Source of the DNA: Plantago ovata
Lineage: Eukaryota; Streptophyta; Magnoliopsida; Lamiales; Plantaginaceae
Length of the DNA stretch: 64,000 nucleotides
Reading direction: 5' to 3'
NCBI GenBank assembly: GCA_028274465.1
Contig: CM051455.1
Span: forward strand, 114,613,547 to 114,677,546
This document shows, piece by piece, positions 46,260 to 57,923 of the stretch (position 1 is the first letter of the stretch; each line of letters begins with the position of its first letter). The notes below the pieces were generated by a model, which was not told the origin of the DNA, ran no database searches, and saw only the letters and a program-made list of their open reading frames with translations. The position numbers and the translations under genes were made by a program.

Positions 46260-46650
46260 TTTTATAAGATAGAGGGAATAATGTGCTAGAGGACGATTGC
46301 TTAAACGTTATAAAGGCCATAAATTCAGCACAACACTCCTAGCTCTTACCAGCTGGCGCCTGTCGTTCACTAGTTGGTGCACCATATTCTAGATATTTAA
46401 TAGGATTTGGTGTAGTGTCAATTATATATGAAGATCAATTAGTGAACGATATGGCAATAATATTCAGAACAATGTAGGAGCTATGTATTCGATCTTGGAA
46501 CTAGTCTGCTTTCAGGGAATCAAAATTTGCAAGTATAGGAGTTATAGTACTGCATTGTTCTTTTAGATACCTACAACAATCCTGGTGACCCAGTCTCGGG
46601 GTAGAAACCTCATTTGCTGCTAAGAGGTAAAGTAGTACAATATACTTCAG
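46260..46650. other. Intergenic, nothing recognised
   Basis: Unassigned sequence between the Helitron end and the glycosylase pseudogene. I see no coding or repeat structure. Confidence 0.5.
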
Positions 46651-46806
46651 TTACACGAAGCTCGTTTTAGTCCAGAAGTTGGTTGGTGGCGACATTGCGA
46701 TTTCTAGTATCATTCGGGCTCTGTATCCCAAGTTGCAGTGTTGATTTAGCGTTTTTTCGTCCAGACAAGCTAGTTCTTCTGGACTTGGAAAATTTCCATG
46801 ATTGCC
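46651..46806 (-). pseudogene. HhH-GPD DNA glycosylase pseudogene, distal piece of exon 3
   Basis: This is the part of the exon beyond the copia insertion. Reading from the duplicated TTGCC gives N-H-G-N-F-P-S-P-E-E-L-A-C-L-D, then C-N-L-G-Y-R-A-R-M-I-L-E-I-A, a block typical of plant HhH-GPD base-excision repair proteins just before the catalytic hairpin-helix-hairpin. After that the sequence departs from the family and stops at 46651, so the catalytic Lys/Asp region is absent. Confidence 0.75.
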
Positions 46807-47310
46807 TGTTGGACGTTTCAACGTCTTACAGGTATCAGGATCGATTAATTCGGCGCAACAGAAAAATTTCACTTTTATTTACACAAGAAAGTATTATAAT
46901 GATACAATCTCACACACGAGTTGCTGCTCTGTTTTGTTCTGCTTCCAATTCTCTTTTTTTAAACTCTCTCATTCCATACATACAACACACATATTTATAC
47001 TACTACTACCAGGTCGGTTAGAGCTAGCTAGAAGATTCTTGATGATTAGCTTAATTAATTAACTTCAATCTTGCCGCCATTCTTGATCTCTCCAGGTCCT
47101 TCTCTGTTTCATTTAGTATTTGCTGCTTCATACTAGAAACTTCATGATTTATTTAATTCCTTCTCCTTTGCCGACAATCTGGAATTTTCTTGTTGCTCCT
47201 ACATCTTTCTTTTCAATTCTTTATGCACATCAGCCCTTCAAAATTCTTGTTCTTTCAACTATGTCCTTCTAGATTAATATATTTCAAATTGAGCTTAATA
47301 ATTTTCAACA
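46807..47310 (-). repeat. 3' LTR of the young copia element
   Basis: TGTTGAAAATT..CGTCCAACA on the element strand. Confidence 0.95.
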
Positions 47311-47323
47311 TCCTCCCTTAAGC

Positions 47324-50300
47324 TCAATTTTTCAACGTCCTTATCCCGAGCGCTATCTTCAATCTTCGAAACACATCTTGCTTCAATGGCTTTGTGAAAA
47401 TATCTGCTACTTGATCTTCTGATCTTCAATAAACTAACTCCACTTCTTGATTTCCAACATGCTCCCGAATAAAGTGGTAGCGTGTGTCAATGTGCTTACT
47501 CCTTTCATGGAACACAGGATTCTTTGCCAATGCGATTGCTGACTTGTTATCAATGTTTATCTTCGTCGGTTCGACTTGTGCGAATCCGAGAAAACTTAGC
47601 AAATTTCTTAGCCAGACTGCTTGACACACAGTAGAGCTTGCTGCGACATACTCCGCCTCACATGTCGATAAAGTCACAATGGCTTGCTTCTTGGATGACC
47701 ATGTAAATGTGGCATCTCCAGTATAAAAACAATAACCAGTTGTACTCTTTCTTTCATCTAGATCTCTACCCCAATCGCTATCCGAATAACCAACAAGCCT
47801 AACCTTTTGATTTGAAGAATAAAATATGCCGTCATTTAACGTACCTTTGATATAGCGTAGGATCCTTTTTGCCGCATTTAGATGAGATTGATACGGAGTC
47901 TCCATATACCTACTAATTAATCCAACTGCATAAAGAATGTCAGGTCGAGTGCAAGTAAGGTACCTGAGACTTCCCACGAGACTTTTGAAGTAAGTCGGAT
48001 CCACACGATTCTCCTCATAAGACTTCTTGAACTCTTGTTCACATGCGACTGGAGTGTTTACTGGATTGCACGACGCCATATTGAATTTCTCCAATATCTG
48101 TCTAGCATAGGCACTTTGCGAGATGAAAATACCTTCTTTGCTTTGCATGACTTCGATTCCGAGAAAGTGCCCCATCAAACCGATATCGGTCATCTCAAAC
48201 TCCTTGATCATGCTCTTCTTAAACTTCTCGAACATTGCTTCATTATTTCCTGTAAAGATCAAATCATCGACATAGAGACAAACATATAACATATTACCTG
48301 CTGCGTCTTTCTTCATGTATAGCGCATACTCGTACGGACACTTCGTAAATCCATCCTTCAGAAAATACTCATCGATTCTTTTATTCCAGGAGCGTGGTGC
48401 TTGCTTGAGCCCATATAGTGCTTTCTTCAGTCTATACACCTTGTTCTCCTGTCCTCCCTTAATATAGCCTTCGGGCTGCTCCACATATATTTCTTCTTCA
48501 AGAAATCCGTTCAAGAATGCAGACTTCACATCCAACTGATAAATTTTCCAGTTGTGTTGTGCAGCAAGCGAGATAAACAACCTGATTGTTTCCATTCGTG
48601 CTACGGGAGCAAATACTTCACTGTAGTCAATTCCTTCTTTTTGACTGTATCCTTTTGCCACCAATCTCGCTTTGTATCTCTGGACTTCTCCTCGAGCATT
48701 TTTCTTAGTCTTGTACACCCATTTCACACCGATTGCTTTGCGGCCTTCTGGCAACGTCGTCAAGTACCAAGTATCATTCTTCTCAATGGAGTTGATTTCT
48801 TCATCCATCGCAATTCTCCATTTCCTCTCTTGCGCGGCTTCTTCATATTTCATAGGATCAGCATCCATGTAGAAGCAGATCAGATTTGTATTCTCATCTT
48901 CTTCTTGTGCTTCTGTTGCTTCATATATATCTCTTAAGCTTCGTGTTCTTCTGGGTGGCGACTCCGTTTCTTCGGCTTCTATGCGAGCTTCTGCTTCACC
49001 TTCGACGACAATAGATTTTCCTTTATCTTGTGGATCATTCCAATTCCACATTTGATCTTCTTCAAAGACGACATCCCGACTTATAATATTCTTCTTCGTA
49101 AGTGGGTTATATAGCTTATAACCCATCGTCCTATCTCCATATCCAACAAAAATACACTTCTCACCTTTGTCGTCAAGCTTGGTCCTTCTGGCCTCCGGGA
49201 TTTTCACATATGCAATGCATCCGAATACTCTCAAGTGTGAGACGCCTGGCTTAAATCTACTCCATGCTTCTTCGGGTGTTTTGAACCGTACACTTTTTGT
49301 CGGACAACGGTTCAACAGGTACACGCTCGTCGCTACGGCTTCAGCCCAGAATTCTCTTGGCAAGTTCTTCCCTTTCACCATGCTCCTTGCCATGTCCAAT
49401 ATCGTGCAATTCTTCCTTTCTGCCACTCCATTCAGCTATGGCGTGTAAGCAGGCGTCAGTTGGTGAATGATCCCATGATCTTTGCAATATCTTTCGAACA
49501 CTTCCGATGTATATTCGCCACCTTGATCAGACCTTAAAACTTTTATGCGGTAACCACTTTGTTTCTCCACCAAATTCTTAAATTCCTTAAAGACTTCGAA
49601 TACTTCTGATTTTCTCTTCAATAAATAAACCCATGTCTTTTTAGAAAAATCATCAATAAAATTAAGAAAGTATTGGTTACCTCCAAGTGAGACGGGTGTG
49701 AGTGGACCACAAACATCAGTGTGCACTATCTCCAATGGACGCGCGGCTCTCCATCTCTTCTCCTTCGAGAAACTTGGCCTATGATGCTTTCCAAGAATGC
49801 ATCCTTCACATACTTCATTCGGGTGATCAATGTGAGGCAGACCTTTCACCATATTCTTTGTGGACAACAACTTCAAGCCTCCAAAATTTAAATGTCCAAA
49901 CCGTAGATGCCACAACCACGACTCATCTTTTATGATGCTTTTCATACACTTCACTGTATCATGCTTTAATGTTAGCGGAAATAACCTATTCTTCGCCATC
50001 TTAACATGTGCAATTAAATTTCCATGTGAGTCTCTAAGTGTCAAGTGCGAATCTTTCATAGTGATGTTAAAACCTTTCTCCAATAGTTGACCAAGGCTTA
50101 AAATATTACTTTTCAAAGCTGGTACGTAATAAACGTTCGATATGTCACCGTGATTACCAGATTTGGATTTGTAAAGAATCGTACCTTTGCCTTGGACCGG
50201 AACTTTGGAGGAGTCTCCGAATGATACATCTCCTTGTGAAGTTTTTTCTAACTCCTTGAACATCTCCTTCTTTCCGCACATATGATTGCTTGCTCCGCTA

Positions 50301-51385
50301 TCGAGATACCACGTGGAATATTCATCTCCATCAACACCTTTATGGATGAACAATGATGTTGCTCCATCATCATTTTCGGCACTGGCATCTACATAATTTA
50401 CTTGTTGCCGACCTCCGTTGAATTTCGCTTGTCGACACTCATTGCTATAATGTCCAAACTTGTGACAATTATAGCACTCAACATTTCTTTTATCAAAAGT
50501 CTGCTGACTTACAAATTGGTTGCGTCCGCCTCCTCTATAGCCTCGTCCGCGTCCTTTACCTCGGCCTCCCGGTGCAAACACTTCTTGACCAGCACCGTAA
50601 TTCTATCCTCCCTGTCTCGGATAAGCTCCACGGCCTCCTCGACCACGATAATAACCGCGTCCACGGTTGCCTCTTCCTCGAATTGTTGCAAACTCCAACT
50701 TATTATCTTCTTTTATATTCAGCTTTGCTTCTAGAGCATTCTCCAACGATCCAGAACTCTTCTTCTTCATACGCTGCTCGTGCACCTCCAAACTACTTTG
50801 CAATTGGTCCACCGTCATCATATTGAGGTCCTTCGATTCCTCAATCGCTGCGACTACGTGTTCAAACTTCCCAGTTAACGACCTTAAAATCTTCTCCACA
50901 ACTCGAACATCTTCAATTTGTTCTCCGAGCCTTTTCATTTGGTTTACGAGCACCAATGTTCTCGTGCAATAATCACCAACGGACTCTGACTCACTCATAT
51001 TCAATGCTTCAAATTCAGCACGTAAAATTTGTAGACGAACACGTACCGCTTTATCTACACCTGTGTGGGAATTCTTCAAAATCTCCCATGCTTCTTTTGA
51101 CGTCGCCGCTGCGCTGATCCTTTCAAACATCGTTTCATTTACTCCTTGATAGATAATGTACAACGCTCTTTTGTCACGCTACCGCGCCTCCCTTAATGCA
51201 TTCTTCTGATTATTCGTCAATGCGGCTTCGGCCTCCGGTGACGCAGGTTCATCATATCCCGCTTCAACAATATCCCACAAGTCTTGTGATTGCAACAAGA
51301 CTCTCATTTGAATGCTCCAATTTCCATAGTTATGCTTCTCCAACTTCGGCACTTGCGGCTGCAACATATTCGATAAGGACGCCAT
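47324..51385 (-). pseudogene. Copia polyprotein with four in-frame stops
   Basis: It starts at ATG 51385 (M-A-S-L-S-N-M-L-Q-P-Q). Order: Gag (W-S-I-Q-M-R-V-L-L, W-E-I-L-K-N), knuckle [14 protein letters not shown], protease [11 protein letters not shown], integrase ([23 protein letters not shown]), RT ([14 protein letters not shown]) and RNase H ([15 protein letters not shown]). Stops in the same frame are TAG 51179-51181, TAG 50603-50605, TAG 49436-49438 (in the T-P-Q-L-N-G context, so from Gln) and TGA 47426-47428; coding continues to TGA 47324-47326. No frameshift occurs over about 4 kb. The catalytic motifs are intact. Confidence 0.93.
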
Positions 51386-51434
51386 AGATGAGAATAACGT
51401 ACCTCCTTGCACTCCTTAAACTCTGAATAACTCA

Positions 51435-51446
51435 GCTCCGATGCCA
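51435..51446 (-). promoter_or_regulatory. Primer-binding site of the young copia element
   Basis: TGGCATCGGAGC on the minus strand, a variant of the initiator-Met site, four bases from the LTR. Confidence 0.7.
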
Positions 51447-51450
51447 AATT

Positions 51451-51954
51451 TGTTGGACGTTTCAACGTCTTACAGGTATCAGGATCGATTAATTCGGCGC
51501 AACAGAAAAATTTCACTTTTATTTACACAAGAAAGTATTATAATGATACAATCTCACACACGAGCTGCTGCTCTGTTTTGTTCTGCTTCCAATTCTCTTT
51601 TTTTAAACTCTCTCATTCCATACATACAACACACATATTTATACTACTACTACCAGGTCGGTTAGAGCTAGCTAGAAGATTCTTGATGATTAGCTTAATT
51701 AATTAACTTCAATCTTGCCGCCATTCTTGATCTCTCCAGGTCCTTCTCTGTTTCATTTAGTATTTGCTGCTTCATACTAGAAACTTCATGATTTATTTAA
51801 TTTCTTCTCCTTTGCCGACAATCTGGAATTTTCTTGTTGCTCCTACATCTTTCTTTTCAATTCTTTTTGCACATCAGCCCTTCTAAATTCTTGTTCTTTC
51901 AACTATGTCCTTCTAGATTAATATATTTCAAATTGAGCTTAATAATTTTCAACA
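51451..51954 (-). repeat. 5' LTR of the young copia element
   Basis: 504 bp, same ends as the copy at 46807-47310. Confidence 0.95.
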
Positions 51955-52722
51955 TTGCCATCATCATCATAAGTATGTTCAGCAGGTCGCTTCCTCTTCA
52001 AGGTTCGCTGACCCTTAACCTTTCGTATCAATCCATTACACATCTTGTGTTGCAGATCACAAAGAGCCTGTGCCATTTCCAACGACCTCGCGCCATCTAA
52101 TCACATACAGACAAGTAATAAATTAGTAACTCTTTCGCGTTGTGAACTAGTACAAAAGTATACTAGATAACAACTTACGGGCAATTGCAGAGAAGAATCA
52201 ACTTGACAACATCTTCAAAAGGAGTAGGAGAACGAAAGATCCTGCCAAATCATTTGTATTCTGCTTGGGGATTTTTACTGTGAAATTCTTTAAGTTGCAG
52301 TTGTTCACGAGGGTCAATACGAAGAAGCATGCACGACACCTGATCCTGCACCAAGTCATTGGGTAATAATGTTAGCACATAGTATAGAGCATGTAACAGT
52401 GCAACTCAATTCTAAGTTCTAGTTGCTTACTCGAATGGACTTGTCGATCATCTGTCGTGAAGAAACTAGCTCGGAGGTATTGTTCGTAGCAAAGTCGATA
52501 ACACGGTAATCAATCTTGATTATATTGCCATTGTCCGGTTGAGATATGGACACTGTAACAGTAAGATATGGAGAGTGGTCTTGTTAGTGATTTTTGAGTA
52601 GGGACCCATTTGTTTGGAGCCATCATGAAAAAGCCATGGTTACATACAGCTTTCTCCAGAAAATCTATATTACTACCACCACCATCTAAAACTAATAGTG
52701 TCATGCCTGTACTCTTCTCCAT
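51955..52722 (-). pseudogene. HhH-GPD DNA glycosylase pseudogene, exons 1-3
   Basis: Exon 1 52431-52722 from ATG 52722 has L-E-K-A-V-C-N-H-G-F-F-M-M-A-P-N-K-W, a hallmark of plant HhH-GPD family proteins, then changes frame near 52570. Exon 2 52179-52345 has D-Q-V-S-C-M-L and F-G-R-I-F-R-S-P-T-P-F-E-D, with a TGA just before F-G-R. Exon 3 begins at 52096 with a one-base frame error, then reads M-A-Q-A-L-C-D-L-Q-H-K and is split by the copia element at 51955. Splice sites look normal. Such proteins remove damaged bases from DNA; this copy is inactive. Confidence 0.8.
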
Positions 52723-53497
52723 TTACAGGCGCAGATATGAATGAAACCTTGTGTGTGTGTATTTCGTTGACAGAAATTATCTGTTAATGGAGTGTTTTCT
52801 TGTTAAAAGTTTATATATTACAATGAGATCTTGGCCTAAAAAAGAAACCATATTTAATAGAGTTAGTTTTATTGCCGTGATTAATGTAAGTTTGAGGGGG
52901 GAGAACGCTCATGGCCTTTTCTGGAGTAATGTTGATAGTAGTATGAATGCACACGAACCTACAACATAAGCATTTCACTTTCCATACCTGCTGAAATTGT
53001 CCTTTACTTCGACTAACACAAATCTGGACAACATGCCTCTTAAGAATATTGAAAGGAAACAATTTTGGTCGTAGTAATATAGAACTAGAAGTGAACCACT
53101 GGCTCTCTATCTTCTTTTTCTCCTCTTTTGGTACATGCAGTTCCATCTCTTTGTAACAATTTTAACTCTTCCAGTTGCATATTCTTTGCGTTCCATATAC
53201 ATCCACTGGAATTAAAGCTCTTATACAATGCATGAAATTCATATTTGTCTTTAGCAGCAAGTGAGAAAACCACAAATTAAATTCTCAACACAGTAAGTGA
53301 TTGAAACAGATCATTAAACAGATGCATAGAGATGCCAACCAGAGCTGTATTTTCAGTAGCAATGAGAAGAGTATATTTAAACAGCAACTATAAAAGGTTT
53401 TTACTAACGCATATGGTAAAATACGAAGTAGGAAAGATTCGAAGTTAATCTTCTACATCAGCCATGGTAGTACTCACGAGCATTGTGTTGTCAACAA
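52723..53497. other. Between the glycosylase pseudogene and the F-box gene
   Basis: No recognisable gene. The short minus-strand frames (52811-53146, 53085-53273) overlap each other and match no family I know. This may be 3' UTR or intergenic sequence. Confidence 0.4.
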
Positions 53498-54408
53498 CTA
53501 AACATCTTTTTCTTCTTTTTTGACTGCCCAACCAGATTCACCGCAAGAAAATAGCTTCCTTCTTGACGAATCAGTAGCACAGAGAGTGAAATGGGGTGGA
53601 GCTCTTGGAAATGAAGATATTAGCTTCATCAATTTATCACTCTTGAGATATTTTGCATTCTCCACATTCATCGTACAGGAAAATCTTTTGAGTTGAGCTT
53701 TCACACCAATTTGCATCAAAAACTTTGCTAGACGAATTATTTGAGGCATGGAGTCATTGTCTGTAATAATATTAAGATCTAGATTTATTTCCTCCAGCGT
53801 AGAGAAAATACATGATGGTAAAGACTCTACTGCATCATAATCATAGTCATCCCATTGCTCATGCTGCGAATAAATTATGTATGTTAGTTAACTTAGTCTA
53901 TGACAGGCCATCAACAAAAGCCATTGGAAGTACGGTATCGTACGTGTCTTACCAGAATTTTGATGACCGGGCATTTCAGAGATGGTGCAGCATGAAGCAA
54001 ATCAAATAGTGCTTCAGTATTACCAGGAGTCTTCGAATTAAAGTAATATAATAAGTCGATTGATTCACCCAATTGATTGACCTACCAATCAATTTTAATC
54101 CGTTGATCTTACTTATTCAATTTCAATCTGGCGTGTACATGTGTCATTATTTAATTAAAAGGTGTAGGGTTCGAATCCTGTCAGCGTGATTTTTCTCCAT
54201 TATTTGTATTATTATTTTTATTGAAGGTGTTTTGTTCGAATATCATTATTTTAGTTAAAGGTGTTGGGTTCGAATCTTATTGATATAATTTCTTTCTTTT
54301 TTATTTATTCTCTTCTTAAATTTTTATTTTTTAATTTAAAGTTGTATGGTTGTACTATACTTAATTTAAAAATAACCATGATATGTTCTTATGAAAAAAA
54401 AAGACATA

Positions 54409-54668
54409 CTTCCTCCATCCAATAATAAGTGTAGCACTTGATTTAGTTGACTTTTTCGATGATCATTTTGACCTTAAATTATTCTTAATCATACAATAAA
54501 AATAATTAAAAACATCATGTCATAAAATTAGAATGTTTATATTTTCATAATATAATTTTTTAATTATTTTACTTGAATGATTTAAAATTAATTTAAGGTC
54601 AAACTAATCCTCGAAAAAATCAATTATAAAACCAAATGTTACACCTATTATATATTGGACGGAGGAAG
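54409..54668. mobile_element. Stowaway MITE
   Basis: The ends are CTTCCTCCATCC and its near complement GGACGGAGGAAG, flanked by TA on both sides (54407-54408 and 54669-54670). Size 260 bp, AT-rich, no coding capacity, all typical of Stowaway (Tc1/mariner-derived). It lies in the first intron of the F-box gene. Confidence 0.9.
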
Positions 54669-54970
54669 TATTTTATTTACCAAAACGTCAATTTAACTCT
54701 GATAATAGAGAACCCGAGGATACTAGCTAGGCCACTTGGAATTTGAATATCGTCCATATTGCGGCATCAACATAACAAAGGCATCAATGAAACAAAATGA
54801 CAAGAGATAATGACGCACATGAAAATATATTTAACTGGTGAAGAACACCAATTAACATGCGAAAGATGCATTGCAGATTTCGAAGTTGAATGTTTCCAAA
54901 GCCTATAGATGTATCTGATGGTTCTTGACTCATCGGAAGAATACTTTTCGTATGTCTAATATAGTTCAAT

Positions 54971-55186
54971 TCAAAACGATTAATTGCATAACTACAAAAA
55001 CTATATACATTTATAGGACACCATTAGTGTTAAGTTTAATTACTCAATTAGTTATTTTTGGTTACGTTTGAAGTCATTATGTGAAGATTATATATTTACT
55101 CCATTCATTTTACTACATTATTTAATAAAACAATAATGTTGTACAAGATTACGCTTCACACGCGTAGCGTGTGATGCGGTTTCTAG
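54971..55186 (+). mobile_element. Mini-Helitron in the F-box intron
   Basis: It starts near TCAAAACG and ends with hairpin CACACGC, GTA, GCGTGTG (55157-55173), 'atgcggttt' and CTAG before T. It shares about 200 bp with an inverted copy at 58491-58693. No coding capacity. The 3' end is firm; the 5' end is set by where the similarity stops. Confidence 0.75.
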
Positions 55187-56389
55187 TACATAATAAGTCG
55201 TTCCAGCTTATTAAACATTGGGCGAGTAAATCTATTTTTGATTGAAACAGGGCCTTCGCAAAGATCTAAAGTACAAAATATCAAATTAAATAAATAAATT
55301 ATCTTCAAAAAAGGCAGAAAACTATGCACTCCTCTAGGCTTATCCTGTTCGTGAAACAATAGACCAACACTGCAACACATAAATGGAAGTGTTCAAGCTA
55401 ATATATGTATAAGTTGTTGTAGAATAGTAGAATTAAGAGAGGAAGTAACCTGTGTAATGTAGAATGATAACTTCAAATCCACTAAAGTTGAGAAGCAATT
55501 CCTTAGTAGGTTTCCAACTATTCCTTCACCTCTGGGAAGTTTTTCCAGATCAATATCATCAGAAATATTTGGAAAACTTGCAGAAATTATCTTGGATCCA
55601 ATAAACAGAATGTTATCTAGATGTTCACCATCACCAACGAACCTCACAGGGCCGGTGGTTCCAACTATTTTAATTTCATAATCTTCACCTAATACACGAC
55701 AATGCTGCTCAGACTTTAATCTCTGCAGAGAAGGAGCATATATCTCAACTAATTTCACATTTGGCCACATGCAATTAGTAATTTCTAGTTTTTCTAACAC
55801 GGGTAGGGTGAATCTCAATGCTGTATTATCAGTCTCATTTAACATCCGAAGATACTGCAAGCGCATAGTTTTCAGGTGAGGAAAGCATATCTCAGTCGGA
55901 ACTTTGAAGTCAACGTTGCACAAAATCAATTTTCTTAGTGTTGCCGTGCTGAGAAGCCTGCCATGTATGACTACGTATTCCATATCAAATGAAACACCAG
56001 TGATGCTTGATTTCAAAATCAGTTTTCTTGAAAGAGCAATATGCAACTTTTCAGGCTTGTATCTCAGAAAACCAGAGATGATTGATTTCAAAGCATTGGA
56101 ATCAATATAGTGAACACTGATGCATCTTTCAAGAATATTGATCTAACATTTACTACATGCTGGAACAGCTTTTCGACACCCAAAACAAACCTATCTCGTT
56201 CACCTGGATAAAACCATTTTTGAGTATCAATGTCGATATTGTAAATAGACATCCACTTGTCCTTCCAATATTTCGACAGGACCCATGTTGCCACAGCATC
56301 ACTTGTGGACAAACGAGACAAAATGTTGCTGACAAGATCGTCTGGCAAATTACTGATGGAGTAAGTATAGTAAAAGGGTGGATCTTCCA

Positions 56390-57811
56390 AAAAATCAGGA
56401 AAGGTTGGTTTTCAGGTTAAAAATCATAAATCCGGGCAGACCAACACATACAGGTCAGCTGGAATTTGTATAAATAAACAATAATAATCAAAACCAGATC
56501 AGATCGCCCTTCTCTCTCTCTAAAAAACGCTCAACCCTCTCCTCTCTCTCTAAGAAAAACGCTCACTCATCTTTCTCTCTCTATAAACCGCAGATCAATC
56601 CGCTTCATCCCTCCGCTGCATCTCCGCCATCATCATCATCATCATCAAGTCTGATTGTCATCATCATCGAGTCTGATTGTCATCATCATCATCATCGTCG
56701 ACCACATCATCATCATCGACTAGCGATCGTCATCCTCATCATTGATCCGCCTTTATTCCAATCATCATCATCCGCCTGATTCTGATCATCATTATCGATC
56801 CTCAGATTCCGATCATCATCAGCTTCGCATACTGGTTTCGTTTGATTCGCTTGGTGCTTTTGACAATTAATATGTTTTGTAGAGAGATCTGGTGGTGTTC
56901 TACTTGAAACTGGCTTCAAAATCAGTCTTCTATTGATAGAGTTGGTGCTGATCCTATTGTTCTTATCATTCTCTGTTTCGTCATGTTACATCTCATGGTG
57001 ATTTTGTCATATTTTGAGAAGTGAATCATTGGTGTCATTTGTGATTGTTACTAACATTTTCACTTTTTTGGATAATGATCCGGACATCTGGTAGTAAAAA
57101 TTAGTTGCAGACTTACAGTAGCCCTAAATTTGTCAATAGCTAAATGACCTTTGTAATTAAGCCATGTGTAGCAACTGTTTGTGATGCAATAGACATGGTG
57201 TACATGTTGTTATGGTTTTAATACTTTTTGTTATGGTTCTAACACTATGCTGTTATGGTTTTAAGGTTGTGTTATAGTTTTAAACTTTCTTGTACTTCAT
57301 TCTTCGTATTAATTTAATAGTACTTGGTGTTATAGTTTTAAAGTTTCGTGTTATGGTTTTAGTCCTCCGTGTTATAATTTTTTCATTGTTACAGTTTTTA
57401 AGGCCACAAGTTATGGTTCTAAGTTCAGTTCAGTTGTTGTAGTTTTAAGACATCATATTACCATTTTAATAAACAATAAGTGAGTGTTTGGCCCTCATTT
57501 TGGAGGTGATTTTAAGGATATATCTTTAACAGATGAATAGTATGCTAAGTTAAGAATGTGGAAAAAATTAGGTTTGGATGAATTTTTAGAGTATATAGAT
57601 GTATAGAACCATAACATGGGCCATTAGAACTTTAACACAAACACGTATAACTTAAAGAAAAGAGCAACTAAAACCATAACATCAGGCCTTAGAACAATAA
57701 CATAAATCTTTAGAACCACAACATGACTCCTTAACACTACATAGCCCAAACCATAACATAATCTATTAAAACCATAATCTGCCCGCCGGTCAGACTGGTT
57801 AACCAAAAAAA
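56390..57811. mobile_element. Mutator-like element splitting F-box exon 1
   Basis: The flanks are GTGGATCTTCCA (56378-56389) and GTGGATTTTCCA (57812-57823), a 12-bp duplication with one change. Removing the element and one copy joins the F-box frame in phase. The inside has many copies of 'gttatggttttaa' on the left (about 57170-57470) and of its complement on the right (about 57605-57780), so subterminal inverted repeats. Terminal repeats proper are weak, which makes the superfamily uncertain. Confidence 0.6.
56635..56815. repeat. CAT/ATC-rich microsatellite region
   Basis: Runs of 'catcatcat' with interruptions. Just before it (about 56505-56580) are CT-rich repeats (ctctctctct) resembling a plant 5' leader. 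The minus-strand Asp/Asn-rich frame here is an artefact. Confidence 0.85.
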
Positions 57812-57911
57812 GTGGATTTTCCATTAGTTCAGGAAAATCCACCCTTTCCCAAGACTTTGGCTTACTGATGTGGTCTTCATCAACCGCAATACGTTTGCTT
57901 TGTGACGTCAT
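57812..57911 (-). pseudogene. F-box gene, start of exon 1
   Basis: An ATG at 57911 opens about 33 codons (M-T-S-Q-S-K-R-I-A-V-D-E-D-H, S-W-E-R-V-D-F-P-E-L) up to the transposon at 57811. On the other side of the element the frame resumes with E-D-P-P-F-Y-Y-T-Y before the F-box. This supplies the missing start for the gene at 53498-56389, whose own upstream sequence has no ATG. Alternatively it could be a duplicated first exon, but the shared 12-bp target makes the split more likely. Confidence 0.65.
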
Positions 57912-57923
57912 CAACACTAGCAG

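Larger units (their letters stand above)
46807..51954 (-). mobile_element. Young Ty1/copia element in a glycosylase exon
   Basis: LTRs 46807-47310 and 51451-51954 are each 504 bp and differ at about four positions by eye. TSD TTGCC is perfect (46802-46806 and 51955-51959). The primer site (51435-51446) reads TGGCATCGGAGC on the minus strand, two changes from the initiator-Met form. The purine tract AAGGGAGGA (47311-47319 on the minus strand) abuts the 3' LTR. One polyprotein frame of about 1350 codons has no frameshift but four stops. Confidence 0.95.
53498..56389 (-). pseudogene. F-box/LRR (FBD-like) gene, main part
   Basis: Exon 1 (56389-55450) has the F-box (I-S-N-L-P-D-D-L-V-S-N-I-L-S-R-L, A-T-W-V-L-S-K-Y-W-K-D-K-W) then leucine-rich repeats (L-R-K-L-I-L-C-N-V-D-F, F-P-H-L-K-T-M-R-L, L-P-V-L-E-K-L-E-I). 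One indel near 56100-56135 breaks the frame between them. Exons 54030-53953 and 53863-53498 follow in phase (donors CACAG|GTTACT and TTCTG|GTAAGA; acceptor TTCGCAG), with P-S-C-I-F-S-T-L-E-E-I and L-I-S-S-F-P-R-A-P-P typical of the C-terminal region. F-box proteins select targets for SCF ubiquitin ligases. The reading start lies across a transposon at 57911. Confidence 0.8.

Noticed and set aside
54150..54290. tRNA or SINE suggested by two 'gggttcgaatc' B-box-like motifs
   Set aside because: No A box, no cloverleaf and no A-rich tail at the right distance; two short similar lines of sequence are not enough.
56713..56919. Asp/Asn-rich protein on the minus strand
   Set aside because: It is a translation of the CAT/ATC microsatellite.
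57624..57917. One 97-codon gene on the minus strand
   Set aside because: Only 57911-57812 looks like host coding sequence; the rest reads into the transposon's 'ttaaaaccataac' repeats.
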